From positions 8,504,527-8,568,526 of the forward strand of contig NW_020654080.1 of NCBI RefSeq assembly GCF_003589595.1: a DNA stretch of 64,000 nucleotides, given 5' to 3'. Each line of letters begins with the position of its first letter. Within the stretch, counting starts at the first letter, position 1. A model generated the notes under the pieces. It ran no database searches. It saw only the letters and a list, made by a program, of their open reading frames with translations, and was not told where the DNA came from. Positions 23,980 through 32,621 of this stretch are shown here, piece by piece. The translations under genes and the position numbers were made by a program. Source of the stretch: Hyposmocoma kahamanoa (Eukaryota > Arthropoda > Insecta > Lepidoptera > Cosmopterigidae).

Positions 23980-24009
23980 AATATGACCACACCTTTCTGT
24001 TACACCCGG
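23980..24009 (-). repeat. Right terminal inverted repeat of the DD40D element
   Basis: AATATGACCACACC...TTACACCCGG is the reverse complement of the left end apart from one base, and is followed by TA at 24010-24011 and then a TA run to 24035. Confidence 0.9.
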
Positions 24010-24035
24010 TATATATATATATATATATATATATA
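24010..24035. repeat. TA-dinucleotide run
   Basis: Thirteen TA units directly after the right terminal repeat. A matching run (19270-19285) stands before the left end, so the transposon probably inserted into a TA microsatellite. Confidence 0.9.
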
Positions 24036-25030
24036 GATTCCTTACCCCATGTGGTTTTGATGGCGTCCGAATTCCTTTTGTGAACACAGTTAGGAATTTG
24101 GGGGGTAATTTTTGATAAATGTCTGACTTGGAAGCTGCACGTTGTTGAGGTTAGCAAGAAGGTGTTTGGTGCGCATTTTTCCCTGAGAAGGTTTAAAAAC
24201 TTTTCGCCCACTAAAACTAAAATTACTTGGCCCAGAGCATTCTTCAACCGATACTGGACTACGCCGATGGTTGCTACCCGGATTTGTCAGTCACTCTGCT
24301 CAATAAATTGGAACGGCTATATGTGTGTGAGGTTCATTTTTAAAAAGGTAAATTTGACCACGTCTCCCAGTTTCGTGCACAACTTAAATGGCTACCCATC
24401 CCCCAGTGTAGAGATCTTCATATTCTTTCCCTTCTTTACTCAATTCTATCCCTTTACGCCTTCTTATCTCAAAGATCACTTTACTTTCCACTCTTCTACA
24501 CTGTGCCGTCCCCTTCGCCCTCCCATACCTCTAATTTTTATTCCAACTCTTTTACCGTTTCTGCGATCAGACTGTGAAATTCTCTCCCTGAATCGGTTCA
24601 AGGTTCCCCTTCTCTTGATTCCTTCAAACGACGTGTCAAGGATCACGTCCTCAAATCCTAAGTTTTGTCTTTTTCTCCACTATCCTTTCATATATTTTTT
24701 ATACTTATTATTTCATTTTTCTTTTTCCTTTTAAAGTATATAAGCATTTAATATTATTATTTATGTATTGTTATGTATTAATAATATTTGTATGGATATT
24801 TCTATCTACGTATATGAGTTTATTAATAATTATTCTATAGTGTACTTATAATGATATTCTTTGGTTGCGCCCCTTTTGCATATCCCAAATTTCTATCCTA
24901 AGGTTGCCTGGAAGAAATTGCTACATAGCAATAAGGCCGCCTGTTGCACATTATCTTACTGTCTTTATACCTAAGTTACTTTATTGTATTTTAACTGTAA
25001 TTTCATGAGCAATAAAGAATATTTCATTCA
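24036..25030 (+). pseudogene. LINE reverse transcriptase C-terminal part and 3' UTR
   Basis: In shifting frames the + strand reads DGVRIPFVNTVRNLGVIFD, LHVVEVSKKVFGALFSLRRF, SILQPILDYADGCYPDLSVT-LLNKLERL, RDLHILSLLYSIL and finally SFTVSAIRL-stop-NSLPESVQ, LDSFKRRVKDHVLKS-stop. That is the standard order at the end of Jockey/CR1-like LINE ORF2. A TGA replaces the Trp codon of RLWNSLPES. The 3' UTR ends AATAAAGAATATTTCATTC at about 25010. Its left edge lies exactly at the TA run bounding the DD40D element. Confidence 0.8.
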
Positions 25031-25253
25031 TTCATGTGGTATTGTTGTAATTATGGTCCGACGTATAGGATCTGGCGGCAGAGGCTGGCTGTAAGGGGAT
25101 AAGGTTGGAGACCAGTAAGGACAGTGGCCCACGCGCTCACCTATGCAGAGCGAGGCTAACATCGAGTTAACGGACCGTGTAGGGTCTCGATGTTAGGTGC
25201 CATAAATACATACACGTATGGTTTCATGTGGAAGTAGCTAGTGGAGCTAACAT
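25031..25253. other. GC-richer unique sequence before the minisatellite
   Basis: No coding potential. CTAACATCGAGTTAACGG and TCGATGTTAGG form a small inverted pair around 25158-25196. Confidence 0.4.
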
Positions 25254-25533
25254 GTACTTTATACGAACAGCGGCGGCTAGAGCGGTCTAGTAGTAGTCCG
25301 GCCCACTGGCGGCTGAAGGCCGAGTACTTTATACGAACAGCGGCGGCTAGAGTTGTCTAGCAGTAGTTCGGTTCACTGGTGGCCGAAGGCAGAGTACTTT
25401 ATACGAACAGCGGCGGCTAGAGTTGTCTAGCAGTAGTCCGATTCACTGGCGGCTGAAGGCCGAGTACTGTATACGAACAGCGGCGGCTACATCTGTCTAG
25501 CAGTAGTTCGGTTCACTGGCGGCTAAAGTGGAT
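25254..25533. repeat. Minisatellite, 4 x 70 bp, GC-rich
   Basis: Four direct copies start at 25254, 25324, 25394 and 25464, each beginning GTACTTTATACGAACAGCGG (GTACTGT in the last) and containing GGTTCACTGGCGGC-like ends. Spacing is exactly 70 bp, with point differences only. There is no continuous open frame conserved across units on the + strand by eye. Confidence 0.9.
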
Positions 25534-25767
25534 AGCTGTAGCCAATATATATAGATAAAGTACTAGAGGTTAAAAGGTAGAAATTGAGTCATTCGCAATA
25601 GTCTAGTAGACACCAATGCAAGTAAATCATCCGTTACCAATGATAATGATAATGTGTGTAATTGTACGTATTCTCAATACAATGTCGTGTACGCCGCGGT
25701 GCGAAGCATGTGTATTATCTTATGTAGGAAAAATATATATCCTTGTTATGGTGTCACGACAAACGTA
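25534..25767. other. Non-coding after the minisatellite
   Basis: Contains CCAATATATATAG and a (GATAAT)-like stretch near 25640. Nothing else recognised. Confidence 0.35.
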
Positions 25768-25877
25768 ACGTTCAAATCCGGAATGCAGTAATGCTCAAAT
25801 TACACCTTGGCGGTAGAACTAGGTAAGATGGCAGCGCTTCCCTGGATAAACTTTGTCACAAAGAGCCCTGCTGTTAC
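25768..25877 (-). repeat. Family R fragment (5' third)
   Basis: Reverse-complement landmarks CCGGAATGCAGTAATGCTC, CTTGGCGGTAGAACTAGG and GAGCCCTGCTGTTAC. The poly(A)-proximal part is missing. Confidence 0.75.
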
Positions 25878-26727
25878 AAAAGTCACAATCTAATCTAGCA
25901 AAAATTAATCTAGGCTCTTGTTTGCAAAGATTTGTAAGTTTATATGGTTAAACTTGGGTATTTCGCTTTAGTTTAGTTTACTTTCATAAACTAATTACTT
26001 ACAACCACACGATGTGAGATACAATAATAAATAGGTCTTGTCAAACCTAGTTTTACTACAGCCACTAATGGCGTCGTCGTTCAGCTTACACTGGAAATAT
26101 GTTTTTAAAGCTGGGAGCTAACGTATCTAACTAGATAAACGTGATCCACCACTTATGAAAGGTCTGTAACACATCAGAACTCGAAAATTACCACATGCCT
26201 TGTTACAGGAAACTAAGTTAGGAAACTTCCCACATTTCGCTTCAACGCAACTTATCCACTCAAGTTCTATATAATTCATGTTCAACCTTTGCCCTTATAA
26301 TAATTATAAAAGACGTGTGTGTAACTAATACTCTTTCTACAAAATTTTAACGAACATTTGCTTTCGCATTCTAGACAAAAATTTAAAATCACTCTTAATG
26401 TTAGGTGGTTAAGGTTGATAGGGTTGCGAAAAATAAGTCAGGTAGCTGTAAATTCCGCGTGTCCCGATTACGGAAGAGGGTAGTTCAAAATTACACGTTT
26501 CTAACTTTATTTTAGTTAGTGTGTTGGAGGTGAAGTTTTAATCAAATGCCTCACCGCTCCTTATTGACTCTCTACTTAATTTGGTTCATTTAGTAAGTAG
26601 ATTTTGCTGGAATTACAGTCTATCCGTTTTATTCCATTGGAACGTTTGTTTGGTCAAGCTTTTTCATGTGTATTCATAACTGTTTTAGTAAATACAAAGA
26701 CTAATAGACGCAAAGAAAACAAATTTC
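25878..26727. other. Non-coding, nothing recognised
   Basis: AT-rich stretch with no supported gene or shared repeat. Confidence 0.35.
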
Positions 26728-26800
26728 GACCAGACGGAACGCGAACCAGCGTCTGTTGCCTTAACGTGGCTACTGGTCTGCCAGCTGAGCTACGAGTCCG
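26728..26800 (-). repeat. tRNA-like element (type S3 SINE head)
   Basis: On the - strand an A box TAGCTCAGCTGG (complement 26781-26792) and a B box GGTTCGCGTTCC (complement 26736-26747) have tRNA-like spacing. The acceptor ends do not pair convincingly, so a tRNA-derived SINE is more likely than a functional tRNA gene. It resembles the unit at 28024-28098. Confidence 0.6.
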
Positions 26801-26860
26801 GGTAGCAGATCTTACGATTTTATTTATGCGCTTGTTCTATTGGGTTTAAATGGCTTGTTT

Positions 26861-27128
26861 TTACTTTCTAGTGACGGAACGAACTAGTCGTCTGTCTGGT
26901 GGTAAGCTATACGCCTGTCCATAACAGTTGCAGTGCCACTTAGAGCTTTAAATCGTAAAGATCCGAGGGGCATTGACACTGCACCTGTCACCCTGAGACA
27001 TAAGTTGGCTAAACCCTTGTTCCTGTAATTTCACTAGCACCCTTACCCTTAAAAACTGGAACGTAATAATTCTCACATTAGGTTCTACCCTGGACGAACT
27101 CTTTCATAAAGAGCTCTACTGCTATTAC
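26861..27128 (-). repeat. Family R repeat, near full length
   Basis: Carries GTGACGGAACGAACTAGTCG, AACAGTTGCAGTGCCACT, ACTAGCACCCTTACCCTT and the 5' start complement GAGCTCTACTGCTATTAC. The GGCGGCAGAAATAGG block is deleted. Confidence 0.85.
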
Positions 27129-27174
27129 TTTTTTGTCGTAGCGTCACCTGTATGAGCTTATTAAGGTTTCTTCG

Positions 27175-27250
27175 GTTATCTTTGCATCAAAAATAATAAC
27201 AAATTGTTGGAGTATTTTCACAAAAAGTAGATGAATATCATGTCAGGAAA
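27175..27250 (+). repeat. Fragment of S3 SINE body
   Basis: TTGCATCAAAAATAATAAC and TTGGAGTATTTTCACAAAA recur at 42466-42520 and 52630-52690 downstream of tRNA-like heads, so they belong to the body of that family. Confidence 0.5.
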
Positions 27251-27261
27251 AACATTTAGAA

Positions 27262-27970
27262 AAACTTTCACAGGTGACTAGGTTTCGGAAAAAAATCCGA
27301 TAAAAGGTTAACTTCATCTGTTCTCATCTATTCTAACATGTTGCTATCCTGTTTACCCTGCTGCAACTGAACTACTGCTCGTGGTTAGGACAGTCTACAA
27401 CTAATCGTCCAGGGTTACGTGCATCCGCTTTGGATCACCTATTGATGCTTGTTTAGCTCTGTGGATTCACAGCCATATTTAAAGATGCACTTTGCGTAGT
27501 CCTATTTCGACGTGTGTAAAACTAGCTAGCTAACTCCCGCTTATTTAGTTGTTTGCTCTCGAGACATTTACTGTGTTATTGTACTGTACTTAAACACTTT
27601 TCAGTGATAAATTAAGTGATCATCTTCGTAACTGGTCTCCTCTGACCGCCACCGCGCCAAAGAAACCGCCACGCGTTTCACCATATTTGTTGGAGACACC
27701 TAACTTAGACGTTTTCTGGAAGTTCAGGAAGAACGCTGCTAAGGACAACATACGAGCACGAAGCCCACGTGTAAGGTCAGTGTAATACTTGCTTGCTAAT
27801 ACTTCAGTTGTTCAGCACTCCTTATAACTGCCGATTCATCCCTCTCCAGGCGTTCCTATCCATACAGTCCCCTTCTAGTCTTAAAAGCGTCACAATGAAC
27901 GAACCACCTATCAATACGTTTGTGTGCGGCGCGTACGGTCGTAAAGCTTGACTGCCGCGCTGGTACACCA
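27262..27970. other. Non-coding, nothing recognised
   Basis: No gene or shared repeat found. Composition is closer to 40 per cent GC than its neighbours. Confidence 0.35.
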
Positions 27971-27975
27971 AAAAA

Positions 27976-28100
27976 TAAAGATCAGTAACAAATGCATAGA
28001 AAAATTCATAAGATCTGCTGGTTCGGTCTGTAGCTCAGTTGGTAGAGCGGTATGCCTGGTAAGGCACAGACGTAGATTCGAGTTCTGTCAGATCGCAGGA
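27976..28100 (+). repeat. S3 tRNA-derived SINE head
   Basis: ACAAATGCATAGAAAAATTC and ATCTGCTGGTTC are followed by an A box TAGCTCAGTTGG (28032-28043) and a B box GATTCGAGTTC (28075-28085). The same leader stands before tRNA-like sequence at 42640-42745 and, inverted, at 42278-42400. Stem pairing is poor, so it is not called a tRNA gene. Confidence 0.6.
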
Positions 28101-28384
28101 ATCATCTATTCCCGGTAGTTCCATGTACCCGGTAGTTCGAGGTGAAAAATTGTAACCTTAACATGTCATAATTATTCTCATTAGTTCCATGTAATTTTAA
28201 ACTATTTTTACACCTGACTTTTCTTCCTCATCAGATTTTTAGAAGTTCATTAATCTCATTTTCAAGATGACAAATATTTTAAAGAGTCTATAAACGCAGA
28301 ACTTGCGATAACATTTTTTTGTTTGATCTTTGTATTAATAATTACCCTTATGGTAGTGACACCAATTAACCATATCCGATTATC

Positions 28385-29078
28385 CCGTGACGGAGCGAAG
28401 AATTATCTACCTACAACAGTTGCAGTGCCAATCAAGAATATAATCGCAAAGATCTGAAGGGCACTGCCACTGCACTCGTCGCACTGAGCCGTAATGTCTG
28501 ACAAGTCCTGCAGTTATACCAGCACATAAGGGCGCGTTCCCATTATATTGTGACGACAGACAGTCGTGCAGTTTAAAGTGTCGTGGCTTGAGTATTTAAT
28601 TGAAGTTGAAACACATAGAACAATACAATTAATTACCGTTCAAGACTTTGCCTTACGACGACAGAATGTCGTGACAATGGGAAGACCTAGACCGACAGTC
28701 CTTTGACGATAAATAAAACATCACGATAAAAATGTGACAACAGATAAATCGCAGCTTCAAGCGATTCTGTCGTGCAAAAGACAAGGCGGCCGCCGCGAAT
28801 CGATAACTTGTCACCGCGACCTAGTGCGTACAGCTAGACACGACAGTCGTTCAACGATAAAATAAACGTCCACGATACAGTCACGACAGATAGTCGTGAT
28901 AAGGGAACAGGATAGATGCGACAGTCGTCCAACGTTAAATAAAACGTTGCGACATAATGGGAACGCGCCCTAATTGCATGGCGGCAGAAGTAGGTATGGT
29001 GGAAGTACTTGGACGGCACTTTTTGGTATGTACTTGTTCTTATAAGTACGGTGGAGGTATCACAAGGAGCACTACTAC
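28385..29078 (-). repeat. Family R repeat interrupted by a Harbinger-like MITE
   Basis: The 3' part (GTGACGGAGCGAAG, CAGTTGCAGTGCCA, CAGTTATACCAGCACA) occupies 28385-28529 and the 5' part (GGCGGCAGAAGTAGG, CACAAGGAGCACTACTAC) 28971-29078. The 441-bp MITE between them is a later insertion. About 40 bp of consensus (CTTACCCTTCAAAACCGG region) is also missing. Confidence 0.8.
28530..28970. mobile_element. Harbinger-like MITE, 441 bp
   Basis: A perfect inverted repeat GGGCGCGTTCCCATTAT stands at both ends, flanked by TAA at 28527-28529 and 28971-28973. A 3-bp TAA/TTA duplication with GGGC ends is typical of PIF/Harbinger elements. There is no transposase frame. The interior holds many CGACAGTCGT-like sub-repeats in both orientations. 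It sits within a family R copy. Confidence 0.88.
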
Positions 29079-29474
29079 ACTACACAGAAAGCAATACTAA
29101 ACAGAAAGCAATATGTGAGTGAGACGGTTAATGACGGTAATGACGGAAGTTATGAGTTTATTTTTTATCTAAATAAAAGGCTTTTAAAACAAAAAAGTAC
29201 CTACAAAACCGTTCAGAAAATATTACAGCCACACTAGGCAATAAATTAGATACGCTTAAACGAACCAACAAAGTTGGCAACTTAAAAGCAATATGGTAGA
29301 TTGGATGCAAATTAATTCAATAACTATTAGTTACGCTCTGTTTTCAAAAGATAACAAACTGAAATCATTTACATGGACTTGGAACAGGTAGTTATTGTAT
29401 CTAATCAAATATGTTTTTGGGTGCCTACAATTATGTAAACATGTATAGTAATTGAAATTTGAAGCAAGCTGAAG
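29079..29474. other. Non-coding, nothing recognised
   Basis: AT-rich. A short direct repeat CAGAAAGCAATA occurs at about 29085 and 29101. Confidence 0.35.
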
Positions 29475-29732
29475 TTTTTTTTATCGTGCGCCCGGTGGCA
29501 AGTAATACTTAGCTTACTTCCTACTTCCATAGCAGTTGCAGTGCCACACAGACCTTTATCGCAAAGATCTGAGGGGCACTGCCACTTCGCCCGTTAACCT
29601 GAGACATAAGTTGACAAGTCCCATATGCCTGTAATTTCACCAGCACCCTTACCCTTCAAAACCGGAACGCAATAATGCTCACGTTATTGTTTAGCGACAG
29701 AAATTGATAAGGCAGTACTGTCCTGGACGAAT
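29475..29732 (-). repeat. Family R repeat
   Basis: Starts with a T run (29475-29482) and carries CAGTTGCAGTGCCACACAG, GACATAAGTTGACAAGTCCC and CTGTCCTGGACGAATT. Its 5' 30 bp are replaced by the RTE fragment that follows. Confidence 0.85.
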
Positions 29733-29998
29733 TACAAAGAACGACAAGTCTCAAAACTCAGTGGGCTGGCCATATTTGTCGAAGAACCGATAACCGATTG
29801 GGGAAAAGTGTTCTTGAGTGGAGACCACGGCTCGATACGCTCTTGCGATAGTGTTGGACACCTTCTGGCCAGATGGAGTGAAGATTTGCCAAAGGCTGCT
29901 AGCATCAGTAGAATGCGGCAAGCTGAGGACCTGGCGTAATGGCGCATATTAGGAGAGGCCTATATCTAGCATTGGACTGCTAAAGGCTGATGATGAAT
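29733..29998 (+). pseudogene. RTE-type LINE C-terminal fragment (+)
   Basis: The + strand reads LKTQWAGHICRRTDNRLGKS and VLEWRPRLDTLLR. KWQWAGHIARRxDGRWGxKVLEWRPR is the C-terminal signature of RTE-clade reverse transcriptase proteins in insects. Stops follow, and the fragment ends GGACTGCTAAAGGCTGATGA, the usual RTE 3' end. Confidence 0.75.
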
Positions 29999-30014
29999 TT
30001 CGATACGTATATAC

Positions 30015-30484
30015 CATCATCATATCAGCCGGAAGACGTCCACTGCTGAACATAGGCCTCCCCCAAAGATTGCCAGACTAGCCGGTCGGACGCGACATGC
30101 ATTCATCGGTTACCCGCCGCCCTTACCAGGTCATCTAGTAGGGAGCCGTGTCATTGAACGCCTTCCGGTTTGTGGTTTCCATTCGAAAATCTTTCTGCCC
30201 TAGCGGCCGTCACTTCTATGAGCTATGTGCCCTGCCCACTGCCACTTCAACTTGTCAATCCTTTGAGTTATTTCGGTGACTTTCGTTCTTATACGGATCT
30301 CCTCATTTCTGATTTGATCACGTAGAAAAATGCCGAGCATTGCTTGCTCCATAGCTCGTTGAGTGATTTTGAGCTTTTTTATCAGGCCCATAGTAAGTAA
30401 CCAAGTCTTAGAGCCATAGGTCATCTCTGGCAACACGCTGCTACGTGTATATACCACCGTTAAATGATTTAATTGGCTATTCAA
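30015..30484 (-). pseudogene. RTE-type LINE C-terminal fragment (-)
   Basis: The - strand has an open stretch containing SVLPEMTYGSKTWLLTMGLI, KLKITQRAMEQAMLGIFLRD and KLKWQWAGHIAHRSDGR, the same C-terminal region as the neighbouring + strand fragment, but longer. The 3' end (complement of GACGTCCACTGCTGAACATA) faces the 3' end of the + fragment about 20 bp away, so the two lie tail to tail. Confidence 0.8.
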
Positions 30485-30499
30485 CTAACGGCCCAGGTA

Positions 30500-30863
30500 G
30501 AAAATAGAAGTAAATTTAAGCGTCGGATTTGGCAAGTCATTAAACATCGACACGCTGTACGAATTACATTCTGTTAAACGGAACTTGGAGGCAAAAAATG
30601 GCGCCTTCACTGAAATACTTAGGTTGTTTGTTGAATGGCTGATTAAACATATGTATCTAGGCGCACGTGATTCTAGAGTAAAAATTTTCAACACCAACAT
30701 AGCATTTAATTATAGTTTTAGAAAAATAGTGTCATTTTTAGAATTAAAAATTAAGATTCATAACATTATAAATGATTATGATGTAGTTATAAGCGAACAG
30801 TTGAGTGGTATACTTAAATGGTTCGTCTGCATTTCATGTCAAAAATATCAGAACAATATCTAA
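30500..30863 (+). other. Unassigned 121-codon open frame, both strands open
   Basis: The + strand is open from 30500 to 30863, and part of the - strand (30485-30700) is open too. Neither product is recognised with confidence; the - frame ends with a VSMFNDLPNP-like segment that faintly recalls a LINE C terminus (..LFNxLPxx). It is adjacent to an RTE fragment. I treat it as repeat-derived or chance. Confidence 0.25.
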
Positions 30864-31090
30864 AATTATATACCATCAAACGTTGACAAGAAGCACAATC
30901 TTGCTCATAAACGTAACCGCAATTGTTGTAAATTTGCTTGCTAACTAAAATTAAATTTGGGATTTAGTGAGAATTCTAGATGTCGAAGTACAGAAACGCC
31001 TAGATTAATAATTTCAGCAAGTTATCAAAAGGTAAAATTGCTTTTTTAAATGCTTGGGCGCTATTTTTTGTCTTGCTCTTTTTTATAATA

Positions 31091-32371
31091 GGGGTTAAAG
31101 TATGAAATTGCCGATTTGTACTGAAAATCTAAATTGTTTATTTTTTAAATTTTTAACAAATTTATTTAATCAAAATAGTTGCCATTATTATCTATACATT
31201 GCTGCCATCTAATGGGAAGGTTATTAATGCCTTTGCGATAGAACTCCGACGATCTAGACTGCACAAACTGTGTGAAAGCATTTTGTACTGTCTCCTGGGA
31301 AGAAAACTTCTTGTCACGTAGATAATTGTCCAAATCACGAAAAAAAAAATGGTAGTCCGTTGGAGCAAGGTCTGGTGAATACGGAGGATGACGAATGGTT
31401 TCTAACTGCAGTTCCTGAAGGGTCAAAATGGTTTCTCGTGCTGTGTGAGGTCTCGCGTTGTCGTGGAGCAATAATGGTGAAGATCGATTCATGAGTCGGG
31501 GCTGTTTTACTGCTAGTTTTGTCAACATGGTTCGGAGTTCGGCACAATAGACATCTGCCGTTATTGCTTGACCAGATCGGAGAAAACTATAGTGAATAAC
31601 ACCATGCTGAGACCACCAAACAGTTACCATTACCTTTTTATTGGTAAGTTTTGCTTTAGGACACTGTTGTGGCATTTGACCTGGGGTCAGCCTTTGCATT
31701 TTTCTTTTCCGGTTATCATAAAGAATCCACTTTTCATCACATGTTACAATTCGATCCAATATTCCTTCATTTCTGTACCGGTTCAACAAGGCAACACAAG
31801 TTTCAACACGCGTTTCTTTCTGCAGATCAGTCAAATCATGAGGCACCCATTTTTCGTATTTTTTTATTTTATTGATTTGACGCAAGTGAGTCAATATTGT
31901 GGGTAAGGTAACGTTAAACCATGCCGCTAATTCCTGGGTAGTTTGACTAGGATCGGCTTCCACTATCTCTCTTAATTCATCGTTATTCACCTGTGTGGGC
32001 GGTCTTCCTCGTGGCTCGTTCTTTAAGTCGAAATTTCCATCACGAAAGCGTTTAAACCAAAATCGCACGGTGCGTTCATTAGTAGACCCCTCTCCAAACG
32101 CAGCATTGATATTGCGGGCTGTTTCTGCCGCGTTAGTTCCGCGTCGGAACTCGTATTCAAAAATCACTCGAATTTTCGCAGTATCCATCTTTCTTGTCTA
32201 AATTGAATAACAAAAACAATTGAAAGTCGATATTCAAATGTTTCAAATTTAAAAAAAAAAATCACAGAAACCATTTGAAAAAAGTTTCATTCGAAAACCT
32301 CAAACCATGAAGATTCTATGAAAATTCAAAGACCCTATTGCAATAAAACGGCAATTTCATACTTTAACCCC
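31091..32371 (-). mobile_element. Full-length mariner (DD34D, cecropia type), 1281 bp
   Basis: GGGGTTAAAGTATGAAATTG (continuing CCG, 23 bp identical) stands at 31091 and as its reverse complement ending at 32371. TA flanks both ends (31089-31090 and 32372-32373). Length, TA duplication and a single uninterrupted transposase are exactly those of a complete mariner. Identical terminal repeats and an unbroken frame imply recent insertion and possibly retained activity. Confidence 0.93.
31166..32188 (-). CDS. Mariner transposase, DD34D, intact
   Basis: 340 residues from ATG (complement at 32186-32188) to stop. Mariner transposases cut and paste their own element in the nucleus at TA sites. The N-terminal paired helix-turn-helix region (~1-110) includes NERTVRFWFKRFRDGNFDL and the linker GRPP. 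WVPHDL (114-119) is the mariner clamp-loop motif. The catalytic triad is D151 (VTCDEKWILYDN), D243 (LLHDNARPHTA) and D278 (YSPDLAPTDYH), with 34 residues between the last two. RIVTCDEKWILYDNR and the GI.NLP.RWQ.C.D..GNYFD ending place it near the cecropia subfamily, which also gave rise to the transposase part of primate SETMAR. No frameshift or stop was found. Confidence 0.95.
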   Translation of the reverse strand: MDTAKIRVIFEYEFRRGTNAAETARNINAAFGEGSTNERTVRFWFKRFRDGNFDLKNEPRGRPPTQVNNDELREIVEADPSQTTQELAAWFNVTLPTILTHLRQINKIKKYEKWVPHDLTDLQKETRVETCVALLNRYRNEGILDRIVTCDEKWILYDNRKRKMQRLTPGQMPQQCPKAKLTNKKVMVTVWWSQHGVIHYSFLRSGQAITADVYCAELRTMLTKLAVKQPRLMNRSSPLLLHDNARPHTARETILTLQELQLETIRHPPYSPDLAPTDYHFFFRDLDNYLRDKKFSSQETVQNAFTQFVQSRSSEFYRKGINNLPIRWQQCIDNNGNYFD

Positions 32372-32445
32372 TAATACATAATTAATAGGTAAATAAATAT
32401 ATAATATGCCAGACAACTGCATCAATAATCTAGTCTTAAACTAGG

Positions 32446-32615
32446 AAATTTTTATGAGTACCAGAGCAACGGAATTCACTCCAGAGCACTACGCAGAACA
32501 CCCAGACTAGAATCAACTTAGAAAAATTCATTTCCCGAATTGATCCATCGGGAACCACACCCGGGGCCTCCCAATCCAGGGCATGCAGTGAAAACCGTTG
32601 CATCACTGAGGTCGT
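32446..32615 (-). repeat. tRNA-derived SINE (type B)
   Basis: Shares TATGAGTACCAGAGCAACGG, AACACCCAGACTAGAATCAA and the final GAGGTCGTCAT with the copy in the RhoGEF intron at 13990-14150. The B box (GGTTCCCGATGG-like on the - strand) is worn. Confidence 0.65.
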
Positions 32616-32621
32616 CATCTA

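Larger units (their letters stand above)
19286..24009 (+). mobile_element. 4.7-kb Tc1/mariner-superfamily transposon, DD40D, apparently intact
   Basis: A 30-bp terminal inverted repeat at 19286-19315 pairs with 23980-24009 with a single mismatch (second base A against C). Both ends abut TA, the superfamily's target duplication, inside TA-dinucleotide runs. One intact transposase lies at 22227-23330. The element is unusually long for this superfamily (usually 1.2-2 kb): about 2.9 kb of non-coding DNA precedes the gene, including a family R copy and a tRNA-like tandem array. Similar long elements may be known, as nested insertions explain part of the length. Near-identical ends and an open frame suggest recent activity. 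Confidence 0.85.

Noticed and set aside
24162..24734. 190-residue gene on the + strand
   Set aside because: It runs through a frameshifted LINE reverse transcriptase; phenylalanine/proline-rich translation comes from pyrimidine-rich DNA.
25254..25533. CRISPR-like array
   Set aside because: Units are directly abutting 70-bp repeats with no unique spacers, in a eukaryotic context.
28024..28098. Functional tRNA gene
   Set aside because: A and B boxes are good but the acceptor and anticodon stems do not pair, and the same leader and head recur as a repeat.
31568..31906. + strand frames over the mariner
   Set aside because: They are antisense to the intact transposase.
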